Source: an uncultured Acidobacteriaceae bacterium
GTDB taxonomy: Bacteria > Acidobacteriota > Terriglobia > Terriglobales > Acidobacteriaceae
DNA length: 64,000 nucleotides
Assembly (NCBI GenBank): GCA_903842065.1
Contig: CAIMKZ010000013.1
Span: 124,001-188,000 of the forward strand
Direction of reading: 5' to 3'
The notes below the pieces were generated by a model, which saw nothing but the letters and a program-made list of their open reading frames with translations, was not told the DNA's origin and did no database searches. The position numbers and the translations under genes were made by a program. Positions 55,632 to 64,000 of the stretch are shown here, piece after piece. Positions within the stretch are counted from its first letter, which is position 1; every line of letters begins with the position of its first letter.

Positions 55632-57989
55632 ATGGCCACGACCCGTACGACTGTAGCCCCTCCGTCTAACCGAGTTCGCCTGATTGTCGCGTCTTCGGTG
55701 ATGCTGACCTTTATCTCCTTCTGGCGAGCCGCGGCTATTGTGCTCAACGATCTTGCCTCCTCGGCCTACTACGCCGGCGGCATCGCCGAGCAGGCCATTG
55801 GCGCCTCCGCTCCCTGGTTCATTCTGGGCATCATGCTGTTCAGCTTCTCCGTGCGCGCTGTTTACGTGGAAAGCTGTTCGATGTTTACCCGTGGCGGCGT
55901 GTACCGCGTGGTCAAAGAGGCCCTGGGCGGCGGCTTTGCCAAGCTCAGCGTTTCGGCGCTGATGTTCGACTACATCCTTACGGGACCGATCTCGGGCGTA
56001 TCTGCCGGCCAGTACATCACCGGCCTGATGAACGAGCTGATGATTCAGGCGGCCCAGAGCCACTGGCTGCCGCCGGCGCTGATGGACCCGGCTGGAAACG
56101 CCTTCCAGTTCAACCGGGATTACACCTCGGCGATGTTTGCCGCGCTGGTGACCATCTACTACTGGTGGCAGAACATCAAGGGTATCGAGGAGTCCAGCGA
56201 CAAGGCTCTGCGCGTTATGCAGATCACCTCAATTATGGTGATCGTTCTGCTGGGCTGGGGCATTTACTCGATCTCCGTTGTGGGCGTGCATCTGCCGCCG
56301 TCTCCGATTCCGGCACATCTGAAGTTCAGTGAGGACGCGCTCGGGTTCCTCAAGGGCAGCGGCCTGCCGATCATGGGGTTCTTCGGCATCCTGATGGCAT
56401 TCGGCCACTCCATCCTGGCCATGTCCGGCGAGGAGACGCTGGCCCAGGTCAACCGCGAGATTCAGCATCCGAAACTCAAAAATCTAAAGCGCGCGGCCAT
56501 CGTCATCGCCATCTACAGCCTGGTGTTTACAGGCGGCGCCACGCTGCTGGCGTCGATGCTGATTCCCACCTACGAGCGGACGCACATCTACGGGGACAAC
56601 CTCATCGCAGGTCTGGCCATGTACATGGTCGGTCCCATGTTTCTGCGCCTGGCCTTCCGCATATTCGTTGTGGTGGTCGGCTTCCTGATTCTCTCCGGCG
56701 CCATCAACACCTCGATGATCGGCTCCACCGGCGTACTGATGCGCGTGGCCGAGGATGGCGTGCTGACCGACTGGTTCCGCCAGCCGCACTCGCGCTTCGG
56801 CACAAGTTACCGGATCGTCAACCTGGTTTTTGTCTTGCAGATGGTGACCATCATCGCCTCGCATGGCAACGTCATCATGCTGGGTGAGGCGTACGCTTTC
56901 GGCGTCATCTGGTCGTTCACGTTCAATAGCCTTGCCATGCTGGTGCTTCGCTGGAAGTTCAAGGGCGAGCGCGGCTGGAAGGTTCCGCCCAATATCAAGA
57001 TCGGCAAATATGAAGTGCCGGTCGGCCTGTTTTGCGTTTTCCTGGTGCTGGGCAGCACTGCAATCGTCAATCTATTCACCAAGGCCGTGGCCACGGTCAG
57101 CGGCATCGCCTTTGCGGCAGTGTTCTTCATCATCTTCACCATCTCAGAGCGCGTCAACCTGAAGCGCCACGCCAAGACCGCGCTCGAGATGATGGATCAC
57201 TTCCAGCTCGAGCATCAGGAGACGATCGACCGGGAGACGCTCGCCGTCCGGCCGGGAGGCGCCATCGTCACCATGCGCGATGTGAACCACCCCTACGCGT
57301 TGCACTGGGCGCTTTCGCACATCAGCACCGACGAGCGCGACGTGGTCGTAGTGAGCGTACGCCTAATGGGCGCGGGCAGTCCGGACCATCTGAGCGCCGA
57401 CCAGCCGAACTTCAGCCAGCACGAGCAGACCGTCTTCACCAAAGCCGTCTCCATCGCGGAGAGCTTCGGCAAGAAGGTATCGCTGCTGGTTGTTCCGGCA
57501 GCCGACATCTTTACCGCGCTGGCCCAGTCGGCCAGCTCGCTTGAGGTCGAGTCCGTTGTTTCGGGTAGCTCCAGCTCGCTCACCGCCGAGGAGCAGGCCT
57601 TCTACATGGGCCAGGCGTGGGAAGCTCTGCCCCAGCCCAAGCGGCAGTTCAACTACTGCATCGTCGGCGAGGACGGAGTCGTTAAGGTCTTCTACATCGG
57701 CCCGCACGCCCCCTCTCTCAGCCCTGAGGACGTCCAGCTGGTTCACCGGTTGTGGCTGAATATGCGCCGCGACCCCTCGATGCAGGACCTGCACCACAGC
57801 GACATCATCACCTTCGCACTGACCCGGCTGGCCGGCCAGTATGCTCGCGACAAGGCTGAGATCCTGCGAAATCTCCGCTCCTACTCGCTAGCAGCGGCAT
57901 CCCCGGCGCCAGCTTCGCCACAGATACTTCCGCAGGAAGACTCTATCCAGCAGTCTCCGCGAGCCATCAGGCAGACACGGGACCAGTAA
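55632..57989 (+). CDS. APC-superfamily amino acid permease with C-terminal soluble domain
   Basis: A 785-residue transporter. About twelve membrane helices cover 1-510 (for example IVASSVMLTFISFWRAAAIV, LVTIYYWWQNIKGIEESSDK, VSGIAFAAVFFIIFTISERV). The conserved Gly-rich region is less clear than in classic APC members. The C-terminal 260 residues are cytosolic and resemble a universal-stress/UspA-like fold (AIVTMRDVNHPYALHWALSH, VVVVSVRLMG, VSLLVVPAADIFTAL). Substrate unknown. It ends with a proline-rich, hydrophilic tail. Confidence 0.85.
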   Translation: MATTRTTVAPPSNRVRLIVASSVMLTFISFWRAAAIVLNDLASSAYYAGGIAEQAIGASAPWFILGIMLFSFSVRAVYVESCSMFTRGGVYRVVKEALGGGFAKLSVSALMFDYILTGPISGVSAGQYITGLMNELMIQAAQSHWLPPALMDPAGNAFQFNRDYTSAMFAALVTIYYWWQNIKGIEESSDKALRVMQITSIMVIVLLGWGIYSISVVGVHLPPSPIPAHLKFSEDALGFLKGSGLPIMGFFGILMAFGHSILAMSGEETLAQVNREIQHPKLKNLKRAAIVIAIYSLVFTGGATLLASMLIPTYERTHIYGDNLIAGLAMYMVGPMFLRLAFRIFVVVVGFLILSGAINTSMIGSTGVLMRVAEDGVLTDWFRQPHSRFGTSYRIVNLVFVLQMVTIIASHGNVIMLGEAYAFGVIWSFTFNSLAMLVLRWKFKGERGWKVPPNIKIGKYEVPVGLFCVFLVLGSTAIVNLFTKAVATVSGIAFAAVFFIIFTISERVNLKRHAKTALEMMDHFQLEHQETIDRETLAVRPGGAIVTMRDVNHPYALHWALSHISTDERDVVVVSVRLMGAGSPDHLSADQPNFSQHEQTVFTKAVSIAESFGKKVSLLVVPAADIFTALAQSASSLEVESVVSGSSSSLTAEEQAFYMGQAWEALPQPKRQFNYCIVGEDGVVKVFYIGPHAPSLSPEDVQLVHRLWLNMRRDPSMQDLHHSDIITFALTRLAGQYARDKAEILRNLRSYSLAAASPAPASPQILPQEDSIQQSPRAIRQTRDQ

Positions 57990-58084
57990 GACAGGGACGG
58001 ATAAAGCAGGGACTAAGGGACTGAGGGACCAGGGACTAGATAAGTACTCTTAGGACTTCGCTTTTCAGTATCGGAAAAATAATT

Positions 58085-58114
58085 GCCCCATCTTCTTTGA
58101 TCTGAAGATGGGGC
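58085..58114. terminator. Bidirectional terminator
   Basis: GCCCCATCTTC (58085-58095) pairs with GAAGATGGGGC (58104-58114) and is followed by TTCTTCTT, between the convergent permease and hydrolase genes. Confidence 0.85.
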
Positions 58115-58132
58115 TTCTTCTTAGTCCCTGTA

Positions 58133-58846
58133 TTAACACCCCTCGAACACGTCTCCCGGCTTCCAGTCCACCACCTTCACGCCAGGGGGGACGAGCTTCG
58201 CCAGTCCCTCCGGTGTCCCGGTGAGGATCGGAAACGTACCGAAGTGCATGGGCAGAACCACCTCCGGCATAATCAGCTTCGTCGCCAGCGCAGCCTCTTT
58301 CATTCCCATGGTGAAGTGGTCGCCGATAGGCAGCAGCGCTATCTTCGGCTCATACAGTTCGCGGATCAGCGCCATATCGCCGAAGACCGCCGTGTCGCCG
58401 GCGTGGTAGATGGTTGTGCCGCCTTCAATCGTAACCACAAACCCTGCCGCCACGCCCACGTAGTGCATGCCGTCCTCGTCGGCGGCCGCGGCTGAGTGCT
58501 TGGCGTCCACCATCGTCGCTGATACGTCCTTGAGCTGTACTGTCCCTCCCAGGTTCATCCCTACCGTATGCTCAACGCCCTTCTTCGCCACGTAGTCGGC
58601 CAGTTCGAAGATTGCCACCACCGTCGCCCCGTGACTTTTCGCCAGCGGCACGGCATCGCCTACATGATCTCCGTGTCCGTGGGTCAGCAGGATGTAGTCG
58701 ATCTTCGACGGCAGTTCCAGATCCTTCGGATACGACGGATTGCCCTTGAGGTACGGATCGATCAGGATGTTGGCGCCCTTCGCGGTCTGGATCAGCACCG
58801 CCGAGTGTCCCAGCCAGGTAATGCGCGTAGAATTCTTTGCCGTCAT
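58133..58846 (-). CDS. Metal-dependent hydrolase, UPF0173 family
   Basis: A 237-residue MBL-fold protein. ITWLGHSAVLIQT near the start, LLTHGHGDHVGDAV as metal motif, DAKHSAAA and YHAGDTAVFGDM, and a C-terminal LPMHFGTFPILTG match the UPF0173 group. Physiological substrate unknown. GGAGG lies 5 bases before the ATG at 58846, so the two upstream Met codons are less likely. Confidence 0.9.
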   Translation of the reverse strand: MTAKNSTRITWLGHSAVLIQTAKGANILIDPYLKGNPSYPKDLELPSKIDYILLTHGHGDHVGDAVPLAKSHGATVVAIFELADYVAKKGVEHTVGMNLGGTVQLKDVSATMVDAKHSAAAADEDGMHYVGVAAGFVVTIEGGTTIYHAGDTAVFGDMALIRELYEPKIALLPIGDHFTMGMKEAALATKLIMPEVVLPMHFGTFPILTGTPEGLAKLVPPGVKVVDWKPGDVFEGC

Positions 58847-59026
58847 CGCTTCCTCCGTCTCGATCATCACGCCTATCGCAGGGGCAGATCAAATCCCCGG
58901 CGTCGAAATCATGCTAAATGAGAAAGCCCCGGCCGAAGCCAGGGACTGTGTTCGAACTTCATTGCGGATAAGCAGTGAACCCAGCTGATCCCTGTTCCCT
59001 GATCCCTGATCCCTGTTTCCTATCTT

Positions 59027-59710
59027 TTATCGCGTCACAATCACTTCAGAGATCGAATCCTTGGCCAGATAGACCTTGTGGCCGCTCCAGCCGGCGAACA
59101 GCCGCTCGATACTGCGGTTTGTGAACGCCCGCTGAATCGGAAACTGCTCGGTGAGCTGGACCTCGATATCGCTTCCCTGCGTCACGTGGAAGCGGCACAG
59201 AACCTTCTCTTCGCCCTGCATGCGGGTATGGAACAGGGCCAGCACCTGCCCGCCCGGGTTCATGGCGGAAAACAGCCGGTCTACGACAGGTTGAACCAGC
59301 GGCTCGGGCAGGTAGTCGAGCGCGGTCCAAAGCAACACCACGTCGAAGGTCCGTCCTGAGAAGTTCAGCGTCTGGTCCAGGTAGCCCTGCACGTTCCACA
59401 CCGGCTGGCTGATCTCGCCCTCTTGCGTGGTCTTCCAGTTTTCCGCCCAGGCATCGCGCACCAGGTCAGACATGTAAAGGCTGTGTCCCAGTGTCGTCAG
59501 CAGGTTGATGTTCTGCGGCGAGGTGTAGCCCACGTCGATGATGCGCAGGCCCGGCTCCTTCTCCATCCGTTTACGCATCACATCCCACGCGCCCGAGTGG
59601 CGCGGCACGCGCGGTCCGGCGAGGCCCGTTGCGGGCGTCGGTTCTTCGCTTTCCTGTTTCCTCCAACGGCCTAGCAACGCGGGTTCCTCAAGGGGATAAG
59701 AGAACAGCAA
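59027..59710 (-). CDS. SAM-dependent methyltransferase-like protein
   Basis: A 227-residue protein with a degenerate class I methyltransferase core: GLRIIDVGYTSPQNINLL resembles motif I, FDVVLLWTALDYLPEPL motif II and MNPGGQVLALFHTR motif III. The classic GxGxG is replaced by VGYTSPQ, so SAM binding is uncertain and it may be non-catalytic. It lies 45 bases upstream of bactofilin's stop... the two share a strand with bactofilin first, which suggests a link to cell-surface or cell-wall work. Confidence 0.72.
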   Translation of the reverse strand: MLFSYPLEEPALLGRWRKQESEEPTPATGLAGPRVPRHSGAWDVMRKRMEKEPGLRIIDVGYTSPQNINLLTTLGHSLYMSDLVRDAWAENWKTTQEGEISQPVWNVQGYLDQTLNFSGRTFDVVLLWTALDYLPEPLVQPVVDRLFSAMNPGGQVLALFHTRMQGEEKVLCRFHVTQGSDIEVQLTEQFPIQRAFTNRSIERLFAGWSGHKVYLAKDSISEVIVTR

Positions 59711-59755
59711 TAGAAACTCGCGAGCTTAGCCTCGCGAAGTATGGAGCCTGCGGGG

Positions 59756-60109
59756 TCAGCCCTCAGACTGTTTGGACGCGGACTGAGTCAGGTCCACCTT
59801 GCCGCGGAAGACCGCGTTGTCTTCAACCGCCAGCCGCAGGGCGCGGATATCGCCCTCCACCTGGCAGCCGGCCCGCAGCTCGACTCGGCCGCTGGCCAAA
59901 ATGTTGCCCTGGACGTGGCCCAGAATCAGAATGTCCTTGGCCGAAAGATCCGAGGCCAGGTTGGCGCTGGCACCGATCGTCAGACGGCTGTCAGTCAGGG
60001 TTACTGTGCCTTCTACGCGGCCATCGATGATCAGATCCTCGTTGCCTCGCACTTCGCCGCAGATCACCACGCTCTTGCCGATGCGCGCGGGAGCATTCTC
60101 TACTGCCAT
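59756..60109 (-). CDS. Bactofilin
   Basis: A 117-residue polymer-forming cytoskeletal protein. The DUF583 beta-helix shows short repeats (VVICGEVRGNEDLIIDGRVEG, LTIGASANLASDLSAKDILI, LGHVQGNILASGRVELRAGC, in part). Bactofilins assemble without nucleotides and position cell-wall enzymes. The start at 60109 has a GGTAGGG before it; a 15-residue upstream extension is dismissed. The methyltransferase-like gene follows on the same strand. Confidence 0.93.
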   Translation of the reverse strand: MAVENAPARIGKSVVICGEVRGNEDLIIDGRVEGTVTLTDSRLTIGASANLASDLSAKDILILGHVQGNILASGRVELRAGCQVEGDIRALRLAVEDNAVFRGKVDLTQSASKQSEG

Positions 60110-60247
60110 GGGCCCTACCCTTTCTTTTGCGGCACACATACCCAGCCGGAGCACTCGCGTCCTACAGCGTGGATTATCGGTCTATGAACCGCCATATTCG
60201 TCGATTCCGGGGGGACGTCCTTGCCGTCTAATGTAACACGCCGCCGC

Positions 60248-61123
60248 ATGTTTTTTGTTAGGAGGGCCGTTACACTGAATTCAGTGCGTAGACATCTCTT
60301 ACTGAAATCGTTCATCGTCGCCGTGTGTCTGGCGTCGAGGCCGCTTCCCTTTCCTGCCCAGCCCGTCCCCGCGCTGGTTTCAACCGCCCTTGCCAACGAA
60401 CTCGGCGCGGCGCAGGACCAGAGACAACCCATGCGCTTCCTGCTGCGCAAGTCCAGTCCCCGCTACACCAGCACTCGCCAGATCTACGAGACCCGCGACG
60501 GAAACGTATCGCTCCTGCTCAACGCGAACGGCCAGCCGCTCAGCGCCGCCGACCAAGCCAAAGAGCACGACCGTCTCGCCCAGATCCTTGCCGATCCCAG
60601 CCGCCAGCGCCGCCGCAAGCAGGGTGAGGGCGCCGACCGCGACCGCGCCCTCAGGATCCTCCGCGTCATGCCTGCCGCATTCCTCTACAGCGACGAAGGA
60701 CCCGCGCAGGCCGCTACCGGCACGGTCGAGCGGTTCACCTTCCGGCCCAATCCCGGCTTCGAGCCCCCCAGTCTAGAGACACAGGTGCTGGCCGGCATCT
60801 CCGGCGAGATCTGGATCGACCCCACAGCCCAGCGCGTCGTCCGCCTTGAGGGCCGCCTGGACCGCGACATCGACTTCGGCTGGGGAATCCTCGGCCGCCT
60901 TTACAAGGGCGGCTGGATCCGCCTCGAACAGGCCGATATCGGCGCGGGACAGTGGCGCGCCGTCCGCTTCGAGATGAAGATGAGTGCGCGTGTCGTCTGG
61001 AGGACTCGTGTCTTCGACACCGTCGAAGAGATCAGCCAATACGCCGCCCTGCCTCCCTCGATCGGCTACCGTGAAGCCATCGCGGCGCTCGAAGGCAAGC
61101 AGATTCCCGGCCGGCAGCCCTGA
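60248..61123 (+). CDS. Exported protein of unknown function
   Basis: About 291 residues with an N-terminal signal (LLLKSFIVAVCLASRPLPFPA). The middle is Arg-rich (SRQRRRKQGEGADRDRALRI); the C-terminal half is beta-rich (GEIWIDPTAQRVVRLEGRL, FGWGILGRLYKGGWIRLEQA, RAVRFEMKMSARVVWRTRVF), somewhat like periplasmic LolA/MucB-type half-barrels. Start is unclear: AGGAGG at 60260-60265 points to CTG 60275, while ATG 60248 precedes it and GTG 60284 is too far. I do not recognise the family by name. Confidence 0.6.
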   Translation: MFFVRRAVTLNSVRRHLLLKSFIVAVCLASRPLPFPAQPVPALVSTALANELGAAQDQRQPMRFLLRKSSPRYTSTRQIYETRDGNVSLLLNANGQPLSAADQAKEHDRLAQILADPSRQRRRKQGEGADRDRALRILRVMPAAFLYSDEGPAQAATGTVERFTFRPNPGFEPPSLETQVLAGISGEIWIDPTAQRVVRLEGRLDRDIDFGWGILGRLYKGGWIRLEQADIGAGQWRAVRFEMKMSARVVWRTRVFDTVEEISQYAALPPSIGYREAIAALEGKQIPGRQP

Positions 61124-61191
61124 AACGCCGGGCAGTAGCCTTCACCCTGCCGCAATCTCAAAAATGTTGGCAATACCGCGCTACAGAGCCG

Positions 61192-61638
61192 CTATTGCCA
61201 CAACTGTCGAGCGCGCTGCCAGCCCTTTTCGATAACGCGGACGGAGATGGCGTCGAGCTGAAGTTCGGCGGGATTCTGCCACTCGGCCCGCTCGATCCAG
61301 CGCACTCCATCGGCGTCGGTGCCGGCGCAGAGCTTGCCTCCGGTCACGCGGCAGAGGTAGTCGGCGATGGCGTAGTGGTACTGCACCTGGTCCCCGTCGC
61401 GGTGGATGCGGTCGAGCAGCTCTACGAGTTCAACCGGCTCGACGACGAGGCCGGTCTCCTCCTGCACCTCGCGCACTGTGCCTTCGAGTAGCGTCTCGCC
61501 CAGTTCGAGCGCGCCGCCGGGCAGGGTCCAGCGGCCTTTCATCGGCTCCTTGCCGCGCCGGATGAGCAATACCCGGCCCTCGTGGACCACAACCGCGCCC
61601 ACGCCGATGATGGGTGCCGATGGAAACTCGCGCTGCAT
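61192..61638 (-). CDS. Nudix hydrolase
   Basis: A 148-residue Nudix protein. The Nudix box GGALELGETLLEGTVREVQEETGLV keeps the Gx5Ex7REUxEExGU signature (shown in part: GETLLEGTVREVQEETGL). The beginning IIGVGAVVVHEGRVLLIRRG is the usual sheet. It probably hydrolyses an oxidised nucleotide or ADP-sugar type substrate; specificity not visible. Stands divergent from the exported protein gene by about 70 bases at its 3' end. Confidence 0.92.
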   Translation of the reverse strand: MQREFPSAPIIGVGAVVVHEGRVLLIRRGKEPMKGRWTLPGGALELGETLLEGTVREVQEETGLVVEPVELVELLDRIHRDGDQVQYHYAIADYLCRVTGGKLCAGTDADGVRWIERAEWQNPAELQLDAISVRVIEKGWQRARQLWQ

Positions 61639-61741
61639 CTTCGCTCCGTGCTCCTGCTACCACGATAGCGGTTCCGAGCGAGTGTGAGGTGGAATGGAAT
61701 CCCCCAGCCTGCGGGTATCATCACATCAGCAGGGAGGAAAC

Positions 61742-61948
61742 ATGGCGGAATACACGCTCCTTATCGACGGAATGCACTGCGGGTCCTGTGTGCGCCGGGT
61801 GAATCAGGCGCTGGAGGCGACTCCGGGGCTGAAGGTGGGCGAGGTGCGCGTGGGCGCGGCCCGGGTTAGCACCGAAGAACTGCCGGCGGTCGATGCGGCC
61901 ATTGCGGCCGTGGTGAAGCTGGGCTTCAAGGCCCAACTGGCAGTCTGA
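61742..61948 (+). CDS. Heavy-metal-associated (HMA) copper chaperone, CopZ-like
   Basis: A 68-residue ferredoxin-fold metallochaperone. The metal site GMHCGSC (Cys-x-x-Cys) lies in the first loop; TLLIDG precedes it, AAVVKLGFKAQ closes the fold. GGAGG stands 7 bases before the ATG. Its stop TGA is directly followed by the GTG start of copA, so both are translated together. It should hand Cu(I) to the ATPase. Confidence 0.92.
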   Translation: MAEYTLLIDGMHCGSCVRRVNQALEATPGLKVGEVRVGAARVSTEELPAVDAAIAAVVKLGFKAQLAV

Positions 61949-64000
61949 GTGGCAACCGGCGAGACAGAATCGATCACTCTGCCCGTGCTGGGCATGAGCT
62001 GCGCGGCCTGCCAGCACCACGTCGAGGAGACTTTGCGCGCGACGGCGGGCGTTGCAGGCGCGCGCGTGGACCTGATGGCTCACCGAGCTACGGTGGTCTT
62101 TGACCCGGCGTCGGTCGGGCCGGAGCAGTTGGTCGAGGCCATTCGCAGCGCGGGGTACGATGCCGTGCTGCCCAGAGCGGGCGAGTCGATTCAGACGCGG
62201 GACGCGGGCGACAACTCCGCCGCCCGCAAGGCCTGGGCCATGCTGGCGGCGGGCTTTGCCGCCATGCTGTTCTCCATGCCGCTGATGATGGACGGCGGCG
62301 CAATGGACCGCGCCTTGATGCGCGCGCTGCCCTGGATGTACGCGCTCCCGGTAGAAGGACTGCGCGGGGCGCTGCTCGGGCTTACGGCGATTCTGATGGT
62401 CTGGGCTGGCCGCGGCATTTACGTGAGCGCATGGCGTGCTCTGCGCCACGGCGCAACCAACATGAACACGCTGGTGAGCCTGGGCACGGGCGTGGCCTTT
62501 GCGTGGTCCGCTTACGCAACGCTCGATCCCGCTCCGGGCCGCATGGTCTACTTTGACGCCGTGCTGCTGATTCTGGGCTTTCTGCTGCTGGGCAAGAGTC
62601 TCGAGGGCCGCGCCAAACACCGTGCCCTGGGCGCGCTCGAAGCGCTGGCCCGGCTGCGGCCGGCCACCGCGCGCCGCGTTCGCGACCACATTGAAGAGAC
62701 GGTGCCGCTCGCTGAAATTCGTACGGACGATCTGGTGCTGGTGCTCCCCGGCGAGCGATTTCCCGTCGATGCAACTATCGTCGAGGGGCGCACCACGGTT
62801 GACGAGTCGATGCTGACCGGCGAATCGACGCCGCTCGACCGCCAGCCGGGAGGCCGCGTGCTGGCCGGCTCGCTCAACTACGACGGCGCGGTGACGTGCA
62901 AGGCAGACTCGCTGGGCGCTTCGACGGTCATCGAGCAGATCGCCCGCATTGTGGAGCAGGCACAGGGCTCGCGCGCGCCTATGGAGCGGCTCGCCGACCG
63001 CGCCAGCTCCATCTTTGTCCCCGTGGTGCTGGCGCTAGCTGTCGTAACCTTTGTTGCGTGGATTATCGCAACTCACTCTCTGCAAATGGCTCTCGCCAAC
63101 ACCGTTGCCGTGCTGGTCATCGCCTGCCCCTGCGCCATGGGGCTCGCGGTTCCCGCCGCGCTCACCGTGGCGGTAGGCCGCGGCGCGCAGCTAGGCGTGC
63201 TCTTCAAGGGCGGGGAAGCGCTGGAGCGCATGGCGCATCTTGACGCGGTGATTCTCGACAAGACCGGTACGCTCACCGTGGGCCGGCCGGTGCTCGAAGC
63301 GGTGCACACGATCCCGGAACGGATAAATTCATCAAGCAAAAAACTGGGTGCCCCAGGTCCCTCGCATCTGGGGACCTGGGAAAGTACAACCCTCAACCAG
63401 CCACCTCTCAACCAACCACTGAACCTGGGTGCCCCGGGTCTCGATTTTGAGACCCGGGAGAGGACAGACCCCCGACAGCAGGAACTCCTCCGCATCGCCG
63501 CCGCCGCCGAGGAACGCTCCAATCATCCCCTGGCCCACGCCATCGTCGAATATTCTCTTGGTCTTGGATTAACGTGGGGGCCAGCCGAAGCAGTACAGGT
63601 CCTCCCCGGCAGAGGGCTCACGGCTCGCGTCGAAGGCCATGACTGCCTGCTCGGCAACGCCGCCCTCTTTCAGGAGTTCTTCGTTCCCCTGCCTGAAGGG
63701 ATCGCGCCGCCCGCCCCCGGCGTCACCCGCCTCTGGATGGCTCTCGATGGCGTTGCTGTGGGCTACTTCGACGCCCGCGACGCCCTCAGGCCCGATGCGG
63801 CTGCGGCGATGGCTGCTCTTCACGCCTCCGGCCTCAAGCTGCTCATGCTCACCGGCGACACAGCGGCCGCGGCCGAGCCTATCGCCCGCCAGGCAGGCAT
63901 CGAAACTGTCGAAGCCGGACTGGACCCGGCGGCCAAGCTTGCGCGCATCCGCGATCTTCAGAGCACCGGCCTGCGCGTCGCCATGGTGGGCGACGGAATC
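61949..64000 (+). CDS. copA: Cu(I) P1B-type ATPase CopA, truncated by the window end
   Basis: At least 684 residues, start GTG 61949 immediately after the chaperone stop. An N-terminal HMA domain has GMSCAACQ (Cys-x-x-Cys). Then membrane helices, the actuator TGES in SMLTGESTP, the transmembrane CPC at 393-395 (IACPCAMGLA), the phosphorylation loop DKTGTLT with Asp437, the HP motif in SNHPLAHAI and the start of MVGDGI, where the window ends. Between the phosphorylation loop and the HP motif is an unusual 50-residue insertion made by two palindromic repeat units read in frame. Exports cuprous ion from the cytosol. Confidence 0.95.
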   Translation, partial: MATGETESITLPVLGMSCAACQHHVEETLRATAGVAGARVDLMAHRATVVFDPASVGPEQLVEAIRSAGYDAVLPRAGESIQTRDAGDNSAARKAWAMLAAGFAAMLFSMPLMMDGGAMDRALMRALPWMYALPVEGLRGALLGLTAILMVWAGRGIYVSAWRALRHGATNMNTLVSLGTGVAFAWSAYATLDPAPGRMVYFDAVLLILGFLLLGKSLEGRAKHRALGALEALARLRPATARRVRDHIEETVPLAEIRTDDLVLVLPGERFPVDATIVEGRTTVDESMLTGESTPLDRQPGGRVLAGSLNYDGAVTCKADSLGASTVIEQIARIVEQAQGSRAPMERLADRASSIFVPVVLALAVVTFVAWIIATHSLQMALANTVAVLVIACPCAMGLAVPAALTVAVGRGAQLGVLFKGGEALERMAHLDAVILDKTGTLTVGRPVLEAVHTIPERINSSSKKLGAPGPSHLGTWESTTLNQPPLNQPLNLGAPGLDFETRERTDPRQQELLRIAAAAEERSNHPLAHAIVEYSLGLGLTWGPAEAVQVLPGRGLTARVEGHDCLLGNAALFQEFFVPLPEGIAPPAPGVTRLWMALDGVAVGYFDARDALRPDAAAAMAALHASGLKLLMLTGDTAAAAEPIARQAGIETVEAGLDPAAKLARIRDLQSTGLRVAMVGDGI
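63352..63458 (+). repeat. Two palindromic repeat units inside copA
   Basis: CCCAGGTCCC (63352-63361) pairs with GGGACCTGGG (63371-63380), and CCCGGGTCTC (63433-63442) with GAGACCCGGG (63449-63458). Both are preceded by CTGGGTGCC, so they are copies of one element. A CTCAACCA-type direct repeat lies between them. The reading frame stays open through the whole insertion. Confidence 0.85.

Noticed and set aside
57990..58084. Short GGGACTAAGGGACTGAGGGACC repeats after the permease gene as an array
   Set aside because: Only a few irregular units; low-complexity sequence with no further structure.

Overview
The window looks like a chromosomal segment from an acidobacterium (Acidobacteriota, probably Terriglobales/Acidobacteriaceae). 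Three things point there: a large Oar-type TonB-dependent receptor with a carboxypeptidase-regulatory-like N-domain paired with a membrane-anchored DNA-binding-like regulator, several GC-rich hairpin repeats typical of these genomes, and a high-GC housekeeping set (pheST, zapA, ligA, clpB, prfB, lnt). This is inference from gene content; no search was run. Most of the window is ordinary core genome. The accessory part is small and sits mainly at 51.2-53.4 kb.

Layout. 0-4.2 kb: a c5-like cytochrome with an apparent ATT start, a hairpin-repeat patch, and a three-gene histidine kinase / receiver / REC-GGDEF-EAL operon that would link a sensor to c-di-GMP. 4.8-7.4 kb (minus): a TIGR01777 epimerase, a phosphoglycolate-phosphatase-like HAD enzyme and a secreted beta-repeat protein. 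7.5-14.1 kb: pheS-pheT, a zapB-like/zapA pair, a structured RNA with its own promoter (6S RNA candidate), and ligA. 14-17 kb: a membrane glycosyltransferase, a HAD phosphatase, OsmC and tRNA-Asn. 17-23.6 kb: the divergent regulator and TonB receptor, then a PepSY membrane protein, which reads as a nutrient or iron uptake unit. 23.7-33.2 kb: oxidoreductases, a methyltransferase, a lone BrnA-like antitoxin, clpB, hsp20, a TSUP transporter and a DUF971 protein. 33-36.4 kb: a 900-residue secreted Ig-like protein and tRNA-Arg. 36.5-45.7 kb: mixed catabolic and secreted enzymes, including a LigJ-like hydratase divergent from a HpcH/HpaI aldolase, a lactonase, an aldose epimerase, an MBL-fold protein, and a PEBP-carboxylesterase fusion. 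45.8-51.2 kb: a GH24 lysozyme, RlpA, ApaG, a tandem universal stress protein, a SprT-like protein, a CoA-binding protein and prfB with its programmed +1 frameshift.

51.2-53.4 kb is a compact toxin-antitoxin island: vapBC followed by an orphan higA, a short C-terminal remnant of a lost gene, a complete higBA with an operator inside its promoter and an apparently leaderless higB, and a truncated mqsA. 53.4-64 kb: lnt, a 41-residue membrane protein, an APC permease with a cytosolic domain, an UPF0173 hydrolase, a methyltransferase-like protein, a bactofilin, a Nudix enzyme, and a copper module (an HMA chaperone overlapping-close to copA). copA runs off the window end and carries two palindromic repeat units inserted in frame.

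No finished prophage, CRISPR array, IS element or defence operon is visible. The observations I consider most worth checking are the in-frame repeat in copA, the PEBP-esterase fusion, the heptamer repeat of Shine-Dalgarno-like units before clpB, the TA island architecture, and the 6S-like RNA.
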